From Cephalopachus bancanus (Eukaryota; Chordata; Mammalia; Primates; Tarsiidae): a stretch of 64,000 bases of DNA. Shown here in pieces: positions 55,015 to 64,000 of the stretch (within the stretch, counting starts at the first letter, position 1; each line of letters starts with the position of its first letter). The notes beneath the pieces are model-generated. The model ran no database searches and was not told the DNA's origin. It worked only from the letters and a program-made list of their open reading frames with translations. The DNA lies in assembly GCA_027257055.1 (NCBI GenBank), contig JAPVLO010000232.1, positions 1,860,001 to 1,924,000 on the forward strand. The letters are read 5' to 3'. The translations under genes and the position numbers were made by a program.

Positions 55015-55135
55015 AACCATTTTAGAGCTGGCAAAACTGAGGCTCTGAGAGAGAAAGTGCCCTTTTCAGACTAACACAGCAAGGACCCCAGCCCAGGCCC
55101 TTAAATTCCTGCCCTCCCCACTGAACTGTGCGGTG
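55015..55135 (-). mobile_element. MIR fragment
   Basis: 'gcaaaactgaggctctgag', 'aacacagcaaggacccc' and 'ccactgaactgtgc' follow the antisense MIR order. Confidence 0.65.
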
Positions 55136-56524
55136 CTGCCGCACCAGTCCACAGGAGCATGTCGTGGGCAGGCCATGGTTCTCTCTGTGCCAGGACTGGA
55201 GTCCCCCGGAGGAACAAGCAGGGCAAGGCCACTGTCTCTGGGTAGCTCCCATGGCCATGTGCCCACCTGGAGGGGCAGGCGGACTTGTGAGGATACAGGG
55301 GTTTCACTGGAAGGAGTAACTATCTAAAGGTGGAATTCCAAGCGTGACCAGTGGTGAGAGGCTGTGTGCCCCAGTGCTCTTGAATGCCTGCCCAGATCGG
55401 GGTCCTACACTTACTGTGGCATGGGCCCTGACGCTGATGTGTGTTCAAGCTGCGTGGTCCACGTGGCCACATCACTCTGGGTCTGGGAGTGCCTCAACTG
55501 AGTCACATCTTGGAGGGCAGAGAATCTGACACAGGGCAGGCCCAGGGGATGTGCCGAGGGACACGGAGCGGACAGAAGGACCCAGGGACCTGCTGTGGGG
55601 CTTGGGGGGTGGGTGGGGGCTGGGATGACCCTGCTGACCTGGTTTCCTCGGGGTGGGCCCTCTAGGCTTCTCCTGGTGAGGCCTCCCCAGAGACAGGTCC
55701 TGCCTCTCCAAGCCTCTTTATCACCGTCCCAGGCGGCAGGTACCCCAGCCGCATTCCTTCCATACGTGGCATAGCACGAGGACCCTTTGAACTGCCTCCT
55801 TAATGGCCTCTGCTGGAAGAGTGCAGTCCATCACCCCCTCTCCACCCCCTCCTGCTCAGGGCCCTGTTTACGGCTGGTGAAGTCAGGCATCTCAGTCGGG
55901 CTGACACGATGATAAAGCGCCAGGCCCCGCGCCTCTGGCCAGCTCCTGACTGGGGGCTGCGGCTGGAGCTGCTTCGTACCCAGGCCCCTGGTGTTTAGAG
56001 AACCTTCAGGTGGACTTGTTGGGCTCCGCCGTTCCTGGTACCACGGGGGAGTGATGTCAATGGTGCTGGGAAGGCGCCCTGGCATTCCAGCGGCCCCCCG
56101 CCCCCAGCCTCCCTCTCCAGCTGTGCACAGCCGGGGGATGGGCTCTGTCTTGGAGATAGAGACACTGGCACCCCCAAAAAGGGAACGAGGTGGCCCTGGG
56201 ATTCCATGACCAGGTGCTGGGGCAGCCTCAGGGGAGTATCCAGGCAGGTTGGAATGGAGACCACCAATTCCAGGGCATGTGTGCGACACTGGATCTTGGC
56301 ACCTGGTGGACAGGACCCGGGTCAGCTTTGAGGTCTCTATTCGGGCCTGGGTCGGCGTTTGCCAGACGCAGCCGCGCCTCTCATCCCCTCTCAGGCCTGG
56401 AAGGTCCAGGACCTTGGACCTGCAGATGTGCAGGGGATGAGAAGAGGAGGGGAAGAGGGTGGGAGGGGGTTCTGGGGCCAGCCGCCCTGCCTCAGTGGGA
56501 TCTGTCTGAGCTGGGGCCAGCAGT
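55136..56524. other. Unique GC-rich sequence with long minus-strand open frame
   Basis: 55831-56556 on the minus strand is open for 241 codons, the longest frame mostly outside SINEs. It is proline/serine-rich with no domain I recognise, and its start lies in a MIR fossil. Probably chance in GC-rich DNA; a terminal exon cannot be excluded. Confidence 0.4.
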
Positions 56525-56625
56525 AACAATGAACAGCGGTCACTGAGCACTGTCACATGAGCACAGCTCTAAGTGCTTCACATCAGTTATCTCTTTATCC
56601 TTGTGCTAAATCTCTGGGAGGTTTT
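56525..56625 (-). mobile_element. MIR fragment
   Basis: 'cactgagcactgtcacatg', 'ctctaagtgcttcacatc' and 'ctctgggaggtttt' follow the antisense MIR order. Confidence 0.65.
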
Positions 56626-56629
56626 TAAA

Positions 56630-56732
56630 ATCTCTCTCTCCCTTCCTTCCTTCCTTTTTTTCTTTCTTTCTTTCCCTTCCTTCCTCCCTCCCTCCCTCTT
56701 TCTCTGTCTCTCTCTTTCTTTCTTTCTTTTGT
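56630..56732. repeat. (CTTT/CCTT)n pyrimidine microsatellite
   Basis: Long CT/CTTT/CCTT run ending at a SINE T-tail; part of it is repeated after that SINE ('ctctttctttctt'). Confidence 0.92.
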
Positions 56733-57018
56733 TTTTTTGAGTTGGAGTCTCACTCTGTTGCCCAGACTGGAGTGCAGTGGCTGCTCCCGGCCACTGCAGC
56801 CTCGACCTGCTGGGCTCCGGCGATCCTTCCACCTCAGCCTTCCAAGTAGCTGGAACTATAGGTGCGCGCTACCACTCCTGGCTAATTTTTTGATTTATTG
56901 TAGAGATGAGGTCTCGCCAAGTTGCCCAGGCGGGTCTCGAACCCGCGGGCTCAGGCAATCCACTCACCTCAGCCTCCCAAAGTGCTGGAATTATAGGCTG
57001 AACCACCGAGCCCAGCTG
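56733..57018 (-). mobile_element. T2 SINE
   Basis: 'ctcgccaagttgcccaggcg', complete, flanked by 'ctctttctttctt'. Confidence 0.93.
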
Positions 57019-57029
57019 GCTCTTTCTTT

Positions 57030-57285
57030 CTTATAGACGTGTCACTCTGTTGCCCAGGTTGAAGTGCAGTGGTATTCTCAGGGCCACCACAGCCTCAGCA
57101 TGCTGGACTCTGGCAATTCTTCCACTTCAGCCTCCCAAGTAGCTGGAACACAGGTGCGCACAACCATGCCTGGCTAATTTTTTGAGTTACTATAAAGATG
57201 AGGTCTCACCAAGTTGCCCAGGCTGGTCTCTCTCACCTCCTCCTCCCAGTGTGCTGGGATTGCCAGCAGGAACTAGGCGCCTGGC
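57030..57285 (-). mobile_element. T1 SINE missing its tail
   Basis: Continues the older minus-strand SINE whose tail was the target of the previous copy. Confidence 0.85.
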
Positions 57286-57715
57286 CCCAGATCTTTGTCT
57301 TGAATGAGTCTGGCCCTGAGGAGGGCCAGGGGCACACTTGGAAGGAACACCGTGCGGGAGCCAATTCCGTAAGAACACGCCCTCAGCAGCACATTCTGAG
57401 CAAGGCCCTGCCCCACCCCGCCCCTCTGACCGTGCAGACGGCAGTGGGGCTCCCTTCTGGTTTCCAGTTGAGTCTGGCCAGAGATCAGCGGGATGGGATA
57501 GGCTCTTTGGGGATCATGTCCCAGCTCCCATATGGGGCGTCCTGGGTGGACGGTTGGGTTCCTGTTTGCCTTCTTCTTCGGGATCCTGTGGTCATTCCTC
57601 CCCTTCCCCCTCAATCTTGGGGGTGAAATGCATGTCCTGGTACCAGCCCCGGAGTATAACCCTGTCTCCATCGGTTCCTCTTTGTCCTTGGTAAACAGTC
57701 TCTGTATTTTCTTTT
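57286..57715. other. Unique sequence
   Basis: No gene recognised. Confidence 0.5.
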
Positions 57716-57996
57716 TCTTTGTTTTTTGTTTGGAGTCTTTCTCCGTCGCCCAGGCTGGAGTGCAGTGGCACACTCATGGCCACCCCAGTGTTGACCTACT
57801 GGGCTCCAGTGATCCGCCTCAGCCTTCCAAGTAGCCGGAACTACAGGCACGTGCTACCAAGCCTGGCTAATTTTTGATTTATTGTAGAGATGAGGTCTCG
57901 CCAAGTTGCCCCAGCTGGCCTCGAGCCTGAAATCCACTTGCCTTGGCCTCCCAAAGTGCTGGGATTACAGACTGAGCCACAGAGCCCCACCCAGCC
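57716..57996 (-). mobile_element. T2 SINE
   Basis: 'ggagtctttctccgtcgccc' to 'gagccacagagccccaccc'; 'ctcgccaagttgcccc'. Confidence 0.88.
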
Positions 57997-58101
57997 CCTA
58001 TATTTTCTAAACTCTCCTATGAATATTCTAGTTAGAGTACTATTTCCTGTTGGGTGCTGACCTATACAAAGAGCAGGACCTGTAGATAGAAAATAGCTGA
58101 T

Positions 58102-58398
58102 GGGTTGGGCCAGTGGCTCAAGTCTGTAATCCCAGCACTTTGGGAGACTTAGGTGATGGGACTGCCTGAGCCCACGGATTTGAGAACAGCTGGGGCAACT
58201 TGGCGAAAACTCATCTCTACAATAAAAAAAAAAATTAGCCGGGCGTGGTAGCATGCGCCTGTTGTTCTGGCTACTTGGAAGGCCGAGGCAGAAGGATCCC
58301 CTGAGCCCAACAGATAGACGCTGGGGTGGCAGTGAGCACGCCACTGCACTCTGGCCTAGGCGACGGAGTGAGACTCCAATTCCAAAAAAAGGAAAAAG
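58102..58398 (+). mobile_element. T1 SINE
   Basis: 'gggttgggccagtggctc' to 'gactccaattccaaaa'; flanked by 'gaaaatagctgatg' and 'gaaaacagccaatg'. Confidence 0.88.
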
Positions 58399-58411
58399 AA
58401 AACAGCCAATG

Positions 58412-58557
58412 AAGGCTGGGCACAGTGACTCACACCAGTAATCCAAGCACTTTGGGAGGCTGAGGCAGGAGGATCGTTTGAGCAATCCCAGTAGTTGGAG
58501 ACCAGCCTGGACAACATAGCAAGATTCCATCCCTAAAAGAGAGAGAGAGAGAATAAA
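58412..58557 (+). mobile_element. Free left-monomer SINE (FLAM-like)
   Basis: Only the left arm ('aggctgggcacagtgactc' to 'gcaagattccatccc') with (ga)n tail, flanked by 'aacagccaatg' and 'aacaaccaatg'. It reuses the target of the previous SINE. Confidence 0.85.
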
Positions 58558-58568
58558 AACAACCAATG

Positions 58569-58984
58569 GGGCACGGTGTTCTACAGGCAGGGGCCTGAGT
58601 GCTGTAGGTATTTGGAGGAGTGAAGGTTCCCGTGGGAATTTGGAGGAGTGGTTTGCTGTGGCCTGGGGCAGATAGGCAGGCCCAAAGATCACAGGATCTG
58701 GGACCTGGAAGGGTGGGAAGCAGCTGACTCTGAGTCGCTCCTAACACAGGCCCCAAGCACTTCTCAACAGAACTGAGTAGGAATGCCTGGAGACGCCTGG
58801 TGGTCAGCAGTCATTCCAGCCCCTTCCCAGGCTTGGGCCCTCAGGGGCCACTTAGACTGTCAGGATGGAGGAAGCCACCGTGCTGGATCGTGCTCCTCAG
58901 GGAGCCCCTAAGCCCTCTGAAGGCCCTCCTCATGTGTCCCATGATGCAGGCACGCATGTGCACATCTTAGCTCTCCAGCAGATT
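58569..58984. other. Unique sequence
   Basis: No gene recognised. Confidence 0.5.
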
Positions 58985-59106
58985 CTGGGTCAGTGTCCTT
59001 GCACCCAGCACAGCCCTGCCCCTATGCCTGAAACTACATTTTGCATACAGCAGGGTCTCAATAGATATTTGTTAACTGAATAAATGAATGCATGAATGAA
59101 TGAATG
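58985..59106 (+). mobile_element. L2 3' end
   Basis: 'gcacccagcacag', 'cagcagggtctcaatagata' and 'atgaatgcatgaatgaatga' are the L2 3' end with its terminal repeat. Confidence 0.75.
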
Positions 59107-59335
59107 GAATTCACCCAGTATGTTCAGCATTGTGAGATGGGGCCTGCTCTATTCAGAGCTTGCAGAAGGTGGAGCTGACCACAACAAAGGACTCCAGCCC
59201 AGTGGATTAAAGACAGAGCATGGCGATGGAGCACTGACCCAACACTCCTCTCCATCTGCCCAAAATGTCAGAACGATGTGGGGAGGAGGGATGCTTTCCC
59301 TGGCTGAAATGACGAACTTCATAAAGATGGTGGGT
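59107..59335. other. Unique sequence
   Basis: No recognised feature. Confidence 0.5.
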
Positions 59336-59633
59336 CTGCCAGGTGTCGTGGCTCATGGCTGTCATTCCGGCACTTTGGGAGGTGGAGGTGAGAGGATGGC
59401 CTGAGTCAAGGGGTTTGAAATCAGCCTGGGCAAGTTGGTGAGACCTGGTCTCCACAATAAATCAAAAAATTAGCTGGTCATGGTGGCGTGCGACTGTGGT
59501 TCCAGCTACTTGGAAGGCTGAGGTGGAAAGATCCCCTGAGCCTGGCAGGTTGAGGTTGTGGTGGCATGAGTGTGCCACTGCACTCTATCCTGGGAGCCAG
59601 TGAGACTCTGACTCAAAAAAAAAAAAAAAGAAA
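59336..59633 (+). mobile_element. T1 SINE
   Basis: 'gccaggtgtcgtggctcatgg' type start, end 'gactctgactcaaaa'. Confidence 0.9.
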
Positions 59634-59639
59634 GGCAGC

Positions 59640-59756
59640 TCTGGTAAAGTGCCTGGTGGGAAATGGCATTTGAATTGAATCTAGATTTTATCTGGTGGGA
59701 GCACATTCTAGGCAGAGGGATAGCATGAAAAATATACCTGAAAAGTGCCTGGTGAG
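59640..59756 (-). mobile_element. L2-like fragment
   Basis: 'gcacattctaggcagaggga' and 'tagcatg' resemble antisense L2. Confidence 0.5.
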
Positions 59757-60030
59757 ACCAGGTGTGGCAGTTCATGCTTGTAATCCCAGCACTTTGGGAG
59801 GCCGAAGTGGGAGGATCACTTGAGCCCAGAAGTCTGAGACCAGCCAATGCAACACAGTGAGACCTCATCTCTACAAAAAAGCAAAAAATTAGCCAGCTGC
59901 AATGGCACACATCTGCAGTCCCACCTACCTGGGAGGCTGAGGCCACACCCAGCAGGTGGAAGCTGCAGTGAGCTATGACTGTGCCACTGCACTCCAGCCT
60001 GGGAGACTTTGTCTCTACAAACAAGTGAAA
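59757..60030 (+). mobile_element. J-type SINE
   Basis: Flanked by 'aaaagtgcctg' on both sides; 'gcagtgagctatgactgtgc' is the AluJ form. Confidence 0.92.
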
Positions 60031-60041
60031 AAAGTGCCTGA

Positions 60042-60711
60042 TGTTTTCAGGAAGGACTGATGTGGACATGCCAAGGAGCAGGGTGCTTGTGGAGAGTGGC
60101 AAGAATAGACATTGAAAGGCAATTGAGGTTGGATTGGGAGGGGCATGGAGGCTGTGGGGAGCTCCCTCACTTCGGAGTGAGGGAGGGACATGAACAGATG
60201 GATCTATGTTTTGGAAACATACCTCTGGTGGTTGGTGGAGGGGAGGACTTAAAAGTATAGGGGCTGTCTGCACTACTCTGAAGTCATCAGGGCGGTAGAG
60301 GCCACGAGTCTGAGTGAAGGCTGTGGAGGGCAGGAGGCTGGGGTGAGAGACTGACTGACAGGAGAGCTGATAGCCCTGTGTGACCTCCTCTGGGAATCTG
60401 CATGACAGAGCCAGAAGGGACGGATGTTTATCTGGCTGCCAGGTGATGTGGCTTTTAGGGAGATGGGGACCCAGGGGAAGGAGCTACTCTGGAGAAGGAG
60501 AAAGACTTTCACGTCAGCGCAGCCAGTTTAGCATATGTGCGACAGTCATGAGCTGGGAAGAGTCCTACGGGCAGATGGCCTGTGTGGCCTGGAGACTAAG
60601 AGCCAGATTAGGGCTGGGGGTGGAGATGGGCTCCATCAGCAGAGGGGTGAGGGCTCCAGGCCAGGGGAGGACCCAAGGGGGGAAATGGGAGCCTTGGCCA
60701 CCCCAACTTTT
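60042..60711. other. Unique sequence
   Basis: The beginning may continue the L2 fossil; no gene recognised. Confidence 0.45.
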
Positions 60712-61002
60712 TTCCTTTGATTTGGAGTCTCACTCTGTCTGTTGCCCAGGCTGGAGGGCAGCGGCATGCTCACGGCCACCACAGCCTTGACCTGCTAGGC
60801 CCAGGCGATCCTCCTGCCTCAGCCTCCCAAGTAGCTGGGACTACAGGCGCATGCCACAATGCTTGGCTAATTTTTTCATTTTTTGTAGAGATGAGCTCTC
60901 ACCACATTGCCCACCTAGTCTCAAACTCCTGGGTTTAGGCAATCTTCTCGCCCCAGTCTCCCAAAGTGCTGGGATTACAGGCATGAGCCACCACACCTGA
61001 CT
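60712..61002 (-). mobile_element. J/T1 SINE
   Basis: 'gatttggagtctcactctg' to 'gagccaccacacctgac'. Confidence 0.88.
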
Positions 61003-61035
61003 ATTTTCATTTATTTTAAAATTATTATTATTATT

Positions 61036-61322
61036 TTGTTTTCAGTTGGAGTCTCATTTTGTCACCCAGGTTGGAGGGGAGTGGCACACTCCCGACCGCT
61101 GCAGCCTTGACATGCTGGGCTCAGTCTATCCTTCCGCTTCAGCCTTCCGAGTTGTTGGAACTACAGGCACACACCACCATGCCTGGCTAATTTTTTTATT
61201 TATTGTAGAGAAAAGGTCTCGCCAAGTTGCCCTGGCTGGTCTTGAACCTGTGGGCTCAGGCAATCCTCTCACCTCGACCTCCCAAAATGCTGGAATTATA
61301 GGCGTGAGTCACTGCACCCAGC
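61036..61322 (-). mobile_element. T1 SINE in an (ATT)n stretch
   Basis: Complete copy flanked by 'attattattat'-type sequence on both sides. Confidence 0.9.
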
Positions 61323-61329
61323 TATTATT

Positions 61330-61838
61330 ATGTTTTTAAGCAGGATTTATTGAGAGGACAGAAAAGTTCCCACAGTGGGAGGGGACCCGAGGGGGTTGTC
61401 CAATTATTATTATTTTTTTAGTGGCCGGGCAAAGTGGCTCAGCCTATAATCCCAGTACTTTGGGAGGCCGAGGCAAGAGGATTGCCTGAGCCCAGAGGTT
61501 CTAGCCAGCCTGGACAACTTGGTGAAACCTCGTTTCTACAATCACAAAAAAACTAGCTGGGCATGGTGGCATGTGTCTGTAGTTTTGGCTACTTGGAAGG
61601 CTGAGGTGGAAGGATCGCCTGAGCCCAGCAGGTCGAGGCTGCGGTAGCTGTGAGCATGCCACCGCACTCCAGCCTGGGCGACAAGAGTGAGACTCCAACT
61701 CAAAAATAAATAAATAAATAACAACCAGGTCTTGCTATGTTGCCTGGGCTGATCTCAAACTTCTGGGCTCAGGCGATCCTCCTGCCTCGACCTACCAAAG
61801 TGCTAGGATTGCAGGCATGAGCCATCGTGCTGGGCCCC
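61330..61838 (-). mobile_element. Probable second SINE/LTR-R composite, interrupted
   Basis: Read on the minus strand: a left SINE monomer (61838-61723), an A-rich linker (61421-61403, after removing the nested SINE), then 61402-61340, 'acaaccccctcgggtcccct' through 'gggaacttttctgtcc' to AATAAA (61351-61346) and 'tcctgc', then an A-rich tail. The 63-base R-like part matches 47566-47628, with roughly ten differences by eye, and starts right after the SINE A-rich stretch, as there. No clear target duplication, because other SINEs sit at the ends. An independent LTR fragment beside a SINE remains possible. Confidence 0.55.
61421..61720 (+). mobile_element. T1 SINE nested
   Basis: 'ggccgggcaaagtggctcag' to 'gactccaactcaaaaat' with (aaat)n tail. 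Confidence 0.92.
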
Positions 61839-62074
61839 AAGCCCTCTTCTTTCCAAGGCCGTCCCAATGGACATGTCAGCGTGCAGGGGCAGATGTGCAG
61901 GAGGTCTGGGTGCAGTGTATGTGTATCATGGGCTGGGATGCCGTGACCCAGGGCTCTGCAAGGTTGTCTGAGCCCTGAGCCCCCTGGTAGAGCATAGATT
62001 TGATGAAATCCCAGGGACAAGTTAACTTCCTGTGGAAAAAAATGCACGCTCACGTATGACTCCTAAAGTAGAGA
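61839..62074. other. Unique sequence
   Basis: No recognised feature. Confidence 0.5.
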
Positions 62075-62500
62075 TGAAATCTCATTGTCCTTCTGCCTGA
62101 AACCCTCCGAAGTTCCCTGACTGCTCTTCAGGACTGCAAGGCCCACCGTGGCCTGGCCCTGCCTGCTACCCCAGCTCCATCCTACCCTCTCCTCCTCCTC
62201 TCCCAAGCCCGTCCCCCTCTCTCGTTCCTGGCTCCGGGTCTTTGATGAACTGTGTCCTCTGCTGGGAATGCCCAAAGATCCACCCCATGTCTCCCCCTCC
62301 CCCCTTCCTGCTCTTCCCTGATAATCCCAGCTAAAGCCACCTGCCCTGTCCTCCCTCCCCGCTTACTTTCCTCCCATTAACGATTTATCTCCCTAATCTC
62401 CTTAAAAGCTCTTATCACTCTGCCATTTTCTTGGATATTTGCTTATGTGCTTGTTGTCTTTCTGTCTCTTCTCAGAGAGCACTAGGGCCTTGAGGACATG
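62075..62500 (+). mobile_element. L2 fragment, sense
   Basis: Order of L2 landmarks: 'gaaaccctccgaagttccc', 'ccgtggcctggccctgcctg', 'tgctgggaatgcccaaa', 'agctaaagccacctgccc', 'cttatcactctgccatttt', 'agagagcactagggccttg'. Confidence 0.75.
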
Positions 62501-63265
62501 GACCTGGCCTGGGGGTGGGGTGCGGAATTAGAGAGATAGGCCCTGGTGGCCCAGGGTGTCCTCTTCACTTCATGAGGATCGGGCACCCCTTGACCCTTGC
62601 CTCAGTTTCTCCATTTGTCACGAAAGAGGTTACCTGGGAAGAGGCTAGATTCCTGCCTATAGACAGCTCTGGAATCTGCCCTGAAGGCCTGGCTCTGTGT
62701 GTGAGATTTGAGTGGTGGGTGGAGGGAAGGAGGAGGGTGGGGGGCTGCCTCTGCTCCTTCTCAGCTTTACTGCCTGCTCCGTGGATGGGCTCCCATGGCC
62801 AGAGCCCACAGCCAGCCCCAAGCGCCCCTTTGAAGTGAGGCACTTTTAAGTGCAATCAGCTCGAGATAACCCTTCACTCCGGGCTGAGCCAGGAAACTAC
62901 TCCCCTCCTCCGCCCCCGCCCCCCTTGGAACCAAACCTGACTTCATCGCTGCAGCCCCCCCCCCCCAGGAGTCCAGGAGTCACTCCCAGAGCTCAGAAAC
63001 CATTTGCGTGGTGTTTGGTTTTAAGTGTTTTTTATTTTCTGTGAAAAAAAGACATTGAGGGGTGTAAATATGTTCCCAGTAGGAAGACTCTCGGGAGGAT
63101 TGCCAGACCATCCCACAGGCTGCCATGGAGAGGCCAGGGAAGGAAAGACAAAGGAGAATGGCAGAAAATACAGAGCTGAACAGGCCACAGGCAAGGAGGT
63201 AGGGGACGAGGAATATTGAGACTGGGGTCACCTGAGGCTCCAAGGCAGCAAGGAGAAGCTCATTT
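62501..63265. other. Unique sequence
   Basis: GC-rich with a C run at 62958-62967; no gene recognised. Confidence 0.5.
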
Positions 63266-63279
63266 AGAATGAAAACTTA

Positions 63280-63448
63280 GGGGGGAGGGGAAGGGAGCTG
63301 GGATTAACGGTAGTAAATATCTGTCTGGGGATGGGGAGACAGACACCTCTTATCAACAAGGGTGCCTGAACGAAGCATATTTGTATACCTAACCCTTAAC
63401 TGTACCCCACAATATCATAATAAAAAATATTGATTATAACAAAAAAAA
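63280..63448 (+). mobile_element. L1 3' UTR insertion, strongly 5' truncated
   Basis: Flanked by a perfect 14-bp duplication 'agaatgaaaactta' (63266-63279 and 63449-63462). It begins with a polypurine tract ('gggggaggggaagggagc'), typical of primate L1 3' UTRs, continues 'tatcaacaagggtgcctg', 'gtatacctaacccttaac' and 'tgtaccccac', and ends in 'aataaaaaatattg' plus poly(A). The exact flanks suggest a young insertion. It serves as reference for the older pieces at 11141 and 42452. Confidence 0.88.
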
Positions 63449-63462
63449 AGAATGAAAACTTA

Positions 63463-64000
63463 AAAATGTTGTTAGGAATTAGAGGCCAGGACTGGCTGGA
63501 CACAGCGGGGTTTGGGAATGCCTGGAGTCGGGACAGGTGTCAGGGGTATGGCTGAGGCTTTCTCTGCCGAGGCTGGGGCTGGGAGCAGGCTGTCCTGGAG
63601 CTCTGCGTGAGCTGGTCTGGGGCCACCACATGGAGATCCCGAACCCCTTGGCTGACTGCCCAAGTGCCAGACAGTGAGTGGGGTTGGAGCCGGGATGACA
63701 GAGGCAGATGTACCCTCCCTGCCTCTGTCCTTCCCTGGCTGTGGCCTTCAGTGAGCTGATCCACCACGTGGAGCTGCATGGAGATACTGTCAGCACCCAC
63801 GCTCAGGGGCGATTCTGAGGACTAAGCCAGACACACCAGGGAGTGCCCGCCATGTCCCTTGAGTGTGGTAAGCGTCTCCTTGCCGAGTGCAGAACCGGGG
63901 TGTAGCTGATGACGCTTGGCTCCAGCTCCCGCCCTGGCTGCCATGATGCACTCGCCTCTTTGAGCTCTCACACATGGGTTTTCTCCCTGGGGCTCAGAAA
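63463..64000. other. Unique sequence to window end
   Basis: GC-rich single-copy DNA. Overlapping minus-strand frames (63472-63975) without domain. Confidence 0.5.

Noticed and set aside
54222..55020. EHH-rich minus-strand frames of 182 and 208 codons
   Set aside because: They are a translation of a 15-bp minisatellite, whose period keeps all frames open.

Overview
The window is nuclear DNA from a primate, most likely a tarsier (Tarsiidae). The evidence is its repeats. About 100 copies or pieces of a 7SL-derived, Alu-like dimeric SINE fill roughly 45% of the window (hand estimate). Most share a linker reading 'ctctacaataaatcaaaa', a right arm reading 'ttccagctacttggaagg' and an end reading 'gactccaactcaaaa'. 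That is neither the anthropoid AluS/AluY pattern nor the lemur/loris/galago Alu pattern, and it looks like a separate lineage grown from AluJ-like ancestors. I found no gene I can name and no convincing exon. The window reads as intergenic or intronic, GC-rich, SINE-saturated DNA.

Subtype labels used below are mine. J = old AluJ-like copies (linker 'ctctacaaaaa', right arm 'gtgagctatga'). T1 = copies with 'acaataaatc' and 'cagtggccatgag'. T2 = copies with 'ggctcagcctgtaatcc', 'gggttcgagacccgcc' and 'ggcaacttggcgag'. T3 = T2 with a 5-base deletion giving 'gggcagcgagacc'; these are the least diverged and probably youngest. Nested insertions agree with the order J, T1, T2, T3.

Layout. 1-8.4 kb: SINEs with short unique gaps, a MER5-like hAT fragment at the left edge and a perfect 16-bp palindrome at 3.2 kb. 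8579-9159: a complete solo LTR of a gammaretrovirus-like ERV with a 4-bp target duplication. 9.2-23.9 kb: SINE clusters, unique DNA and an L1 3' UTR piece at 11.1 kb. 23.9-27.7 kb: a decayed LTR, then a broken hAT-transposase coding sequence cut by eight SINEs, six of them in a head-to-tail array on one repeated target. 28-35 kb: nested SINEs, with a duplicated 110-bp segment at 29.4/30.15 kb. 35.5-37 kb: an L1 ORF2 3' end broken by SINEs. 38.8-52 kb: the longest low-repeat stretches, with MER5, MIR and L2 fossils and, at 47.3 kb, a composite retroposon (SINE plus LTR R-region plus poly(A)) inside an L2. 54.46-54.67 kb: a decayed 15-bp minisatellite. 57-64 kb: more SINEs, a probable second SINE/LTR-R composite at 61.3-61.8 kb, L2 sequence at 62.1-62.5 kb and a young L1 3' end with a 14-bp target duplication at 63.28 kb.

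Nothing here works as an operon or pathway. The biology is retrotransposition: L1 supplies the machinery (L1 tails and A-rich target duplications are visible), and the SINEs, the ERV LTR and the composite element are its products or neighbours. The strongest novelty candidates are the SINE/LTR-R composite, repeated SINE insertion at already used target sites, an unequal crossover caught inside the 25.4-26.3 kb array, and the T3 SINE lineage.
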